From NCBI RefSeq assembly GCF_041146795.1, contig NC_135169.1:16654352-16718351 (forward strand): a stretch of DNA of 64,000 nucleotides, in the 5' to 3' direction. Positions 56,596 through 64,000 of the stretch are shown here, piece by piece (the first letter of the stretch is position 1; each line of letters starts with the position of its first letter). This DNA comes from Maylandia zebra. Taxonomy: Eukaryota > Chordata > Actinopteri > Cichliformes > Cichlidae. The notes under the pieces are model-generated. The model had not been told where the DNA came from and searched no databases. It worked only from the letters and a program-made list of their open reading frames with translations. Position numbers and translations under genes: made by a program.

Positions 56596-57555
56596 CAGCT
56601 TCTTGCAAAAGTATTCAGCCCCCTTGAACTTTCCCACATTTTGTCACATTACAGCCACAAACATGAATCAACTTTATTGGAATTCCACATGAAAGACCAA
56701 CACAAAGTGGTGCACATGTGAGAAGTGGAACACAAATCATACATGATTCCAAACATTTTTTACAAATAAATAACTGCAAGGTGGGGTGTGCGTAATTATT
56801 CAGCCCCCTGAGTCAATACTTTGTAGAACTACCTTTTGCTGCAATTACAGCTGCCAGTCTTTTAGGGTCTGTCTCTACCAGCTTTGCACATCTACAGACT
56901 GAAATCTTTGCTCATTCTTCTTTGCAAAACAGCTCCAGCTCAGTCAGATTAGATGGGCAGCGTTTGTGAACAGCAGTTTTCAGATCTTGCCACAGATTCT
57001 GGATTGGATTTAGATCTGGACTTTGACTGGGCCATTCTAACACATGGATATGTTTTGTTTTAAACCATCCCATTGTTGCCCTGGCTTTATGTTCAGGGTC
57101 GTTGTCCTGCTGGAAGGTGAACCGGTCTCAAGTCTTTTGCAGACTCCAAGAGGTTTTCTTCCAACATTGCCCTGTATTTGGCTCCATCCATCTTCCCATC
57201 AACTCTGACCAGCTTCCCTGTCCCTGCTGAAGAGGAGCACCCCCAGAGCATGATGCTGCCACCACCATATTTGACAGTGGGGATGGTGTGTTCAGAGTGA
57301 TGTGCAGTGTTAGTTTTCCGGCACACATTTTGCATTTTGGCCAAAAAGTTCCATTTTGGTCTGATCTGACCAGAGCAGCTTCTTCCATGTGCTTGCTGTG
57401 TCCCCCACATGTCTTGTGACAAACTGCAAACGGGACTTATGGTTTTCTGTTAACAATGGCTTTCTTCTTGCCACTCTTCCATAAAGGCCAACTTTGTGCA
57501 GTGCACGACTAATAGTTGTCTTATACACATTTCCCCCCTGATCTCTGCAGCTATA
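56596..57555 (-). pseudogene. decayed Tc1-like transposon
   Basis: It begins at a TA (56594-56595) with CAGCTTCTTGCAAAAGTATT, a typical Tc1-type end. The minus strand reads through several frames as a Tc1 transposase: KTTISRALHKVGLYGRVARR, LLWSDQTKMELFG and YGGGSIMLWGC, then the [10 protein letters not shown] region near 57000. The third catalytic Glu is Gln. Frameshifts and a missing 5' part make it inactive. It is cut at about 57555 by piggyBac-like sequence. Confidence 0.8.
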
Positions 57556-57680
57556 ATGGGCTATAATGGTTGTATTGATGTATAGCAACTTGAAATGTTC
57601 CCAAAAATGGCTCTACAGAATGTAAAAATATAATATATGCTCTGGCGAACTTGGTTCTATTGTAGGTCTTAAAGGGTTAA
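57550..57680 (-). mobile_element. piggyBac-like fragment, inverted
   Basis: It matches 7088-7241 and the reverse of the left end at 2000, ending AAAGGGTTAA with TTAA at 57677-57680. Confidence 0.5.
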
Positions 57681-58572
57681 TAATGCGTTAGTCCCTACAC
57701 TGCTAATAACACACATTCCAACACACTGTGTAAAGGTTTGTGGAATTATACAGGTACACAAGTACACTCAGGGGACACTTCATTAGGAAAACCTGTAAGC
57801 TGCTCATTGAGCTAAACATCTAATCAGCCAATCACATGACACCAACTTACTGCACTTAAAACAACCTGCAGAAGTTCAGACTAACCAACATAATGGAGAA
57901 GAAACAATGATGTCAGTGACTTTAAATGTGGAGACTTTGAATCATAGTTGTCTGTTTCCTCTGCAGGAAAACATGGTGCAAGATTTACTGAGCTGTTTCA
58001 AGGTTTCTGAAAGAAGAGAAAATCCATAATTGACGGACCTTCTTCCATTGTGTAAAGTTATCTTCCTCCTTCTTTCTCTTTGTCATGTGTTGCAAAGTTG
58101 GTGTGAAATGTAAAGACCAGAGCTGGATCATTTAAAATGAATTCTTAACGCATCAGCGCACATTCTGCAGGTTTAATTCCAATATTTGGTAAAGCCTCGA
58201 CTTACATCAGAACCTCAACACTGAAAGCATTGCTCATCTATCTTTCAATCCCCTTTTATTGATCAAGTTTGTCTTATTTCTATTATACATCGAAAGTGAA
58301 TCAAGTGAACCATTATTTGATTGTCATGTTAAACTGGAAACAGCAATGTTACAGATGTCGATAATTTGGTTGCCCTAACTATCTGTATTGTCCTCCCTGG
58401 ACCAGGATTTATGAATCTATTCCTCTCACAACTAATGAAACAAGTTGATGTTAATGTGGCAGCACGAGGTGAGAATAAAGTAAATACTCTTCACAGTTTG
58501 AAAGAGAACGCCACCCAATTTCACCCAGAGAATACTGGAATTAACACTAATCACCAAGAAGGCAGTTAGGTT
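57681..58572. other. no gene; MITE-like remnants
   Basis: At 57745-57840 GTACACTCAGGGGACACTTC and CATCTAATCAGCCAATCACATG resemble a common fish MITE. The rest, including the open frame at 58366-58569, shows no recognisable similarity. Confidence 0.35.
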
Positions 58573-58790
58573 TTTGATACTGTGATACTGTTAAAGGAGG
58601 TAACACCTCAAATCCGGTGAAACACCTGGCGACGCATAGCTTCTTTTTTTTTTTTTAAAGTCGAGAATTGCGCTGTATTTGATAGCTTGCTGCAAGACCT
58701 CCCACTACGAGCACATCTACTGCGGGTGTGGTGCCTGTTATCGGGCCCGGAGTTAGCAACATCCCCCAAAAACCGCAAGAGGAGAGCCCT
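58573..58790 (+). mobile_element. hAT fragment related to 9517-10564
   Basis: It matches the hAT internal region near 9820-10030, including AAACACCTGGCGACG, GAGCACATCTACTGCGGGTG and GGAGTTAGCAACATCCCCCA. Both ends are missing. Confidence 0.75.
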
Positions 58791-58949
58791 TTTTTTTTTG
58801 TAAGCGACTCATGTTGTAACTGAGTCGCTGGAGATTTTGGCAGAAAATTAAAGCAAATGGTAGTTAAGATTTGAACAAATTTATTTAAGCTTCAGTATTA
58901 CCAAATACACTTATCAATTGTCTTATAACTAACAATATTTGTCTAAATA

Positions 58950-59818
58950 ATCTCCAACACCCTGGAAAACAACGGGGAGAGTTTAGAGACTCTCCAAGAT
59001 TATATTGATCAGTGCTTCCAGGATCTCGTGATGAAGAAGGCCCAGTGTGAAGCTTCCCTGGCCAAACCTGAGACGCCGTCGTCGAAAAGACTTCGTCCGG
59101 CAGATTCCCCCGGCACAACATCGCCAGCCGGCAAAGATGTTGCCGACATACTGGAGTCAATCGACAAGCGATTGTCCAGTTTCGATGCAAGGCTGTCCTT
59201 GGTGGAGATTCTTCACCGGGAATTTAAATGCTTGCGAGAATCCCTCAGTTCAGCCAGCAGCAGGTGGAAACGCTCGCTGCTGAAAATGCCACGCTAAGGG
59301 AGTCGGTGAAATGTCTCACAGACAATGTTACTCAGCTAAATAGAGAAAATAAAAAAATAAAAGAAACAGTTATTGATCTACAAGCTCAGAGCATGCGTAA
59401 TAATGTGGTATTTTCTGGTATTCCAGAAGCTGCTGGAGAAGATGCCGAGACCACGGTAAAAAGCTTCATCAAAACCCACCTGAAGCTGCCTGAGGACACG
59501 GTGAAGAACATCGTCTTCAATCGGGTACATCGCCTCGGCCCCATGTGGGCTGCGACCGGGAGACCACGTCCTATCGTGGCCAAATTCGGCCACTTCAAAC
59601 AAAAGCAACATGTGAAAAGCCGCGACAGGGAATTAAAAGGAACGGACTTCAGCGTGAACCACCAGTTCCCCAAAGAGATCCTGGAACGACGCAGGGTCCT
59701 CTTCCCAATCCGACGCGGCTTCATCCAGAAGGGCTCCCGCGCTGTCATTGCTGTGGACCGGCTGTACGTGGACGTACAGCTCCACCGCGACCCCAACATC
59801 ACTCCGTGGCTGTATTAA
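58950..59818 (+). pseudogene. L1/Tx1-type LINE ORF1, frameshifted
   Basis: The frame at 59028-59297 encodes a Pro/Ser-rich start and a heptad region (ILESIDKRLSSFDARLSLVE). A shift near 59260 moves to 59228-59818, which continues the coiled coil (LTDNVTQLNRENKKIKE) and then the RNA-binding domain (MRNNVVFSGIPE, NRVHRLG, PRPIVAKF and RRGFIQKGSRAV). This is the trimeric chaperone-like ORF1 protein of L1 elements. The frameshift inactivates it. Confidence 0.75.
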
Positions 59819-60378
59819 CCTCACACCAGATAAGAATCAGCTACACCCTTTCCCTATCCACTCACACTAACTTGCATTAACATCTGTTTAACTTACCGGT
59901 ATCAAATCGCATCTTAAAGTGTGATTTCATAGCAGAATTAACACCGTCACTCTCCGTCAGTGATTTAATTGGAATGTTTACGTTTTGTTTTGTTTTTTGT
60001 TTTTTCCCTCTCTTTTCCCCCTCTTGTTTTTATGCTGCTCACCCCGGTCCTTGGTTTCTTTCTTTATTCCTTTCACTGCCTCGATCACCTGCTTCGACAC
60101 TCATCCACAAACATCCTTTATTTCGACACATACGCACCATGCGCTCAACGGCAGCACATTTACTTCAGTCAGACAGCGCACACAGTCATTTAGGAAACAC
60201 ACTTAAGCCAAGCCTACTCATATTAGTAAATATGCAAACACATAGTCAGACTCAGGGAGCATCTCTCCACACATTTTTTTCTCTCTCTCCTTCTCTTTAT
60301 TTATGAACAAGTGATGTATTCTCTCCACCTGTCTAAGCGACGCACACAGCATACATCCCTAGTTATACACAAACGTCT

Positions 60379-60990
60379 ATGGGTACACTGAGGTTCATTA
60401 CATGGAATATAAATGGAGCTGGCTCCAGAGAAAAGAGGTTAAAAATATTTAACCAACTCAAAAAACTACAGGCAGATGTTGTCCTTTTACAAGAGACCCA
60501 CAGACCTCTTAGAGCAGGGGTGTCAAACTCAAAAACACAGTGGGCCAAAATTCAAAACTGTAACAAGGTCGCGGGCTAACGTTAATATTTACTGAAAAAA
60601 AAATCTTCCTCCAGATTTAAGAATGAATCTCTTCTTATGGACTCAAACAAGTTTTGCTGAAAAATTGAATATGGAACAAGCAAAGCTTAATACTAATTAG
60701 GCTGTGGGCCAAATTTGGCCCGCGGGCCAGAGTTTGACACCTATGTCTTAGAGGTTCGAATGAACTTAAAACACCTGAGTATCCTAATGTGTTCTCAGCT
60801 TGTTACAATTCTAGAAAAAGGGGAGTAGCAATTTTAATACATAAAAATATTAATTTCACAGTACCTGATACAGTTATAGATCCAGAGGGCAGATTCTTAA
60901 TCATTAAACTATCTATACTTGATAGAAAGCTATGTATTGTAAGTATATATGGTCCAAATGTTGATGACCCCTCATTCTTTCACGGTTTTT
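60379..60990 (+). pseudogene. L1/Tx1 ORF2 endonuclease start, interrupted
   Basis: MGTLRFITWNINGAG and VVLLQETHRPL are the first motifs of an L1-type apurinic endonuclease. After a hAT MITE at 60515-60745 it continues with KRGVAILIHKNINF and LCIVSIYGPNVDDPSFF. It is then truncated where L2 sequence begins near 61000. About 560 bp between ORF1 and ORF2 hold no gene. Confidence 0.8.
60515..60745. mobile_element. 231-bp hAT MITE
   Basis: Ends CAGGGGTGTCAAACTC and GAGTTTGACACCTATG are inverted. The 8-bp duplication TCTTAGAG is at 60507-60514 and 60746-60753. GGGCCAAATTTGGCCCGCGG lies near the right end. Confidence 0.88.
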
Positions 60991-60999
60991 TTCAGTGCA

Positions 61000-61605
61000 C
61001 TCTCTGCACTGAAACCGCTCTGACCAAAGTGTTTAATGACATATGTCTGAATACAGACATATGTCAGTCTTAGTTTTACTGGATCTCAGTGCAGCATTTG
61101 ATACAGTTGACCACAACATAGTACTCAAACGACTGGAGAACTGGACAGGTCTTTCAGGAACTGTACTAAACTGGTTCAAGACATACTTAGAAAACAGGAA
61201 ATACTTTGTATCAATAGGTAACTTCACATCTGAGCAGACAAGTATCACATGTGGAGTTCCCCATGGTTCCATCTTGGGACCCCTTCTGTTTAACATTTAC
61301 ATGCTCCCACTGGCACAGATTATAAACAACAACAAAATAAACTATCACAGCTATGCAGATGACACACAAATATATATCACAATGTCACCAGGAGACTGAG
61401 GCCCTGTGCAGGCTCTTGGTAAATGCATTGAGGAAATTAATGACTGGTTGTGCCACAATTTTCTCCAGCTAAACAAAAACAAAACTGAGGTAATAGTCTT
61501 TGGCGCCAAAGAAAAACGATTACAGGTCACAAGAGAACTTCAATCTATACATCTAAAAACCACAAACCAGGCGAGAAATTTGGGTGTAGTGATGGATGCA
61601 GACCT
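61000..61605 (+). pseudogene. L2-type LINE RT fragment
   Basis: It is nearly identical to 49317-49890 of the L2 element but retains YADDTQIYI (near 61355), so the catalytic Asp pair is present. A TGA at about 61397 breaks the frame, and both ends are truncated. The open frame continuing to 62254 joins LINE sequence to antisense gag-like sequence and is not a gene. Confidence 0.85.
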
Positions 61606-61670
61606 AGCGTCCACACTCACAAAAGGGAGAGGAGCAAGTAAAAACCACCAAAGAAACAACCCCCCCAAGG

Positions 61671-63032
61671 TCACAGTCCCAGAGTCTGACCGCGCATCCC
61701 GCAGCGGAGCAACAAAAAGAAAAAACGCCACAAAACAGTCTCAGGTGGCCCATCAACACAACAAAAGAGTTCAGGGGGCCTACCTCGAGTCCAATGGCGG
61801 CGACGTTGCAGCTCCGGCGGACGGCCACGAGTCCGGCAACAGCAGCAAAACAGTCCTGGGGGCCTGCCACTGCTCCAGTGGCGGCGGCACTGCTGCCCCT
61901 CCGGTGGCGAGCCCCGGGTCCAGTAGCGGCGGCGCTGCTCCCCAGGCGGCCTGCCCGGGATCCAGTAGCAGTAGCGGCGCTGCTTCTCCTCCGGCGGCCT
62001 GCCCCGGGTCCGACGGCGGCGGCGCTGCTCCTCAGGCGGCCTGCCCAGGATCCAGTGGCGGTGGCGGCGCTGCTGCTCCTCCGGCAGCCTACCCCGGATC
62101 CAGTGGCAGCGGCGCAGCTCCGGTGAACAACAGCGAGGTGTGGTACATGGCCGATGACATGCCGGTCGATGACGCGCCGGTCGCTGATGCAGGCGCGCTG
62201 GGCATAGCTGGCGTGGAGGGCGCGCTAGACGTGATGATCCTTCTGACTCGCTGACCTTTAGTTCAGGCTGAGCGGGTCTCTCTGGACCTCCGAGCTCCTC
62301 CGGTGGCAGCGCGGGCTCCACAGGCTCGCCGAGCTCCTCCGGCAAGCCGAGCTCTTCCGGCACGCCGAGCTCCTCCGGCACGCCGGGCTCCTCCGGCTCG
62401 CTGAGCCCCTCAGCTGGCGGTGCGGGCTCCTCCGGCTCCCTAATCCCCTCAGCTGGCGGTGCGGGCGCCTCCGGCTCGCTGAGCCCCTCAGCCGGCTCTC
62501 TGAGCTGCTCCGGCTCTCTAAGCTCCTCCGGCTCGCTGAGCTCCTCAGCTGGCGGTGCGGGCTCCTCCGGCTTGTTAAGCTCCTCAGCTGGCGGTGCAGG
62601 CTCCTCTGGCTCGCTGAGCTCCTCAGCTGGCGGTGCGGGCTCCTCCGGCTCTCCGCGCTCCTCCGGCTCTCCGAGCTCCTCCGGCTCTCCGAGCTCCCCC
62701 GGCTCGCTGAGCTGCTCAGCTGGTGGCTCGCTGAGCTCCTGCTCGGCCAGCGCGAGCTCCGGCTCGCCGAGCTGCTCCTCGGCTGGCAGCGCGAGCTCCT
62801 CCGGTTCACTGAGCTCCGGCTCACAGGGCTCCGCAGCTGGCAGTGAAAAAGAAATCAGGATGGTGGCTGCAGGCAGACGAAACGGTGGCGGAGTTACAGC
62901 TGCAGATGGTGAAGCAGCGGGTGGTGTAGCGACCTCCGACCAAGGTGATGTTACCTGCGCCGTCAGCTCGTCCACTGCAGACACAAACACAGATGATGAC
63001 GAAAATGAAAAATTGTCCGTAGTACTCACCAC
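61671..63032 (-). pseudogene. gag-like gene with Glu/Pro and Arg/Pro repeats
   Basis: A 453-residue minus-strand frame. Its middle is a repeat of the type ELSEPEEPAPPAEE, about 12-17 residues per unit; its end is a second repeat rich in RGRPPE. An adjoining upstream frame (63419-63099) begins near MDPAVSEERLRREVMDKVY. That start, immediately after an LTR, is the position of gag in gypsy-type elements. I recognise no capsid, zinc knuckle or protease. It could be a lineage-specific retroelement gag or a captured low-complexity gene. A frame break near 63050 separates the two parts. Confidence 0.45.
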
Positions 63033-63098
63033 AGCCGGCTCTTGAGATGACCGTGGATGTGGCTGCGGTGAGGAATGCCGGCGGCGCGAACGTCGTTT

Positions 63099-63419
63099 TC
63101 ATGTAGACGTTGGGGCCGGCGTCTCAGGCTGAGAATCCACCAGCTGTCCGGGCCGGTGAGCAGCCTGAGGAGGAGAGTGGAGGTGGAGGGTGGAAAGCAG
63201 GAAGTCCAGGACTACAGAATTAAGGGAGTCCACCAGCCAGGGGAATTTCACCAGCATCTCCTGCAGCCGCCTCTCCACAGCGCGACGCAACCCCTCCGCG
63301 GGCTTCTCCCACCACAACTCACATAGGTGGTAAACTTTGTCCATAACTTCCCTCCTGAGCCTCTCCTCAGAGACCGCTGGGTCCATACGTGGCGGGATCA
63401 TTCTGTCACAGTATGGCAT
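63099..63419 (-). pseudogene. start of the gag-like gene
   Basis: A 106-codon minus-strand frame reads IPPRMDPAVSEERLRR, then a Trp-rich helical segment (LCELWWEKPAEGLRRAVERR, FPWLVDSL). It starts within bases of the LTR boundary and ends before the repeat-rich frame. The domain is not one I can name. Confidence 0.5.
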
Positions 63420-64000
63420 GGCAAACCGTGGAAGGAGTGGGGAAGGAGGACCCAGGCGCGGTGCTCTATGTATAAACAGTGTGTTTATTTACAGAGTGGA
63501 AAAAACAACAACAATAAATCCCCGTGTTTTCCCAGACTCCCGTGTCGTGTCTCTGCGTGAATAGTCCATGTCTCTGTGCTCTCCGCTCCCGTGTCAGCAC
63601 CCCCCCGTGCTCGCTGCTCTTCGTGCCTTCCACGCTCCTCCTGCGGGAAACAATAGACACAGCCGTCAGGACACAAATAACCGCGGGCATACACTTACAC
63701 ACACTAACTCAATTCAACGGGACGACTAACGTGGAGTCTCAAGGAAATGATCCCGCGTCGGTGGGAGCTCCAACTCTCTCCTAAGTAGCTCCCCCGACGA
63801 GGCCTGATCAGCAGCAGGTGTGTGGCTTCGGGTGTGGCCAGTCCCTCCACAGGGCCACACCCCTCAGGTCTGCAGGTGGCCGAGCTCCATCCTCCAGGCA
63901 CACCCGCAGACATACACACCCTCTGATCGGGGTCTGGAATGTGGGGCCTCCCTGCTGCTGCCGAGCTGGGGCAGTCTGCTTGCCTCCACCCCGGGGGAAA
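63404..64000 (-). repeat. gypsy-type LTR, antisense, running off the window
   Basis: On the minus strand the LTR ends ATACTGTGACA at 63404, directly before GAATGATCC, the leader of the gag-like gene. AATAAA on the minus strand lies near 63486. The end resembles that of the solo LTR at 2583-3947. The other boundary is beyond 64000. Confidence 0.6.

Noticed and set aside
58366..58569. 67-codon frame between transposon remnants
   Set aside because: It is short, has no motif and no supporting splice or promoter context.
61406..62254. 282-codon plus-strand frame with Gly/Ala/Pro-rich C-terminus
   Set aside because: The first part is LINE RT and the rest is the reverse of the gag-like repeat gene; the join is accidental.

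Overview
The window looks like a repeat-rich piece of a teleost (ray-finned fish) genome. The only host genes I recognise are four plus-strand copies of one GIMAP/IAN (AIG1-type) GTPase gene. Everything around them is transposable-element DNA of typically teleost composition: L2/CR1-, RTE/Rex- and L1/Tx1-type LINEs, Tc1/mariner, hAT, piggyBac-like and pogo transposons, a BEL/Pao retrotransposon, Ty3/gypsy-type LTRs and an endogenous retrovirus. I cannot name the species from the sequence.

Layout. 1-1680: second exon and 3' end of GIMAP-A, apparently intact. 1977-9076: nested transposon remnants (piggyBac-like element containing a gypsy-type LTR containing a hAT), a SINE, a LINE tail and AT microsatellites. 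9077-28628: GIMAP-B, a pseudogene whose first exon and truncated second exon are separated by an 18.4-kb endogenous retrovirus (ERV) with AGCG target duplications. The ERV itself contains a 1.05-kb hAT in its 5' LTR, a 7.5-kb LTR element without recognisable genes in env, and a DD37E Tc1-like transposon with an intact transposase. 28629-37940: a 62-bp tandem repeat split by a pogo derivative, which is in turn split by a full-length BEL/Pao element. 37941-42473: a duplicate of the ERV 3' half plus GIMAP-C, a second pseudogene. 42480-53560: nested LINEs, with an L2-like LINE holding a hAT and an intact DD34E Tc1 transposon. 54264-56304: GIMAP-D, the best-preserved gene, with a two-exon coding region and a promoter containing an interferon-response (ISRE) match. 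56596-64000: decayed Tc1, L1/Tx1 and L2 fragments and an antisense gag-like reading frame with a gypsy-type LTR running off the end.

How it fits together. GIMAP proteins are immune-associated GTPases that usually sit in tandem clusters, and this window shows such a cluster being both expanded and eroded. GIMAP-B and -C share a broken G3 motif and the same flanking ERV, so they arose by segmental duplication of an already damaged copy. Target-site duplications let the insertions be ordered. The ERV LTRs differ at roughly one base in eight (counted by eye), so the provirus is old; the two DD37E copies differ at about five positions in 0.95 kb, so the duplication is recent; the BEL/Pao LTRs are almost identical, so that insertion is very recent. 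The most unusual objects are the 7.5-kb gene-less LTR element with repeated splice-acceptor-like cassettes, the antisense Pro/Glu-rich gag-like gene, and the ISRE promoter of GIMAP-D next to a fragment of the gene-less element.
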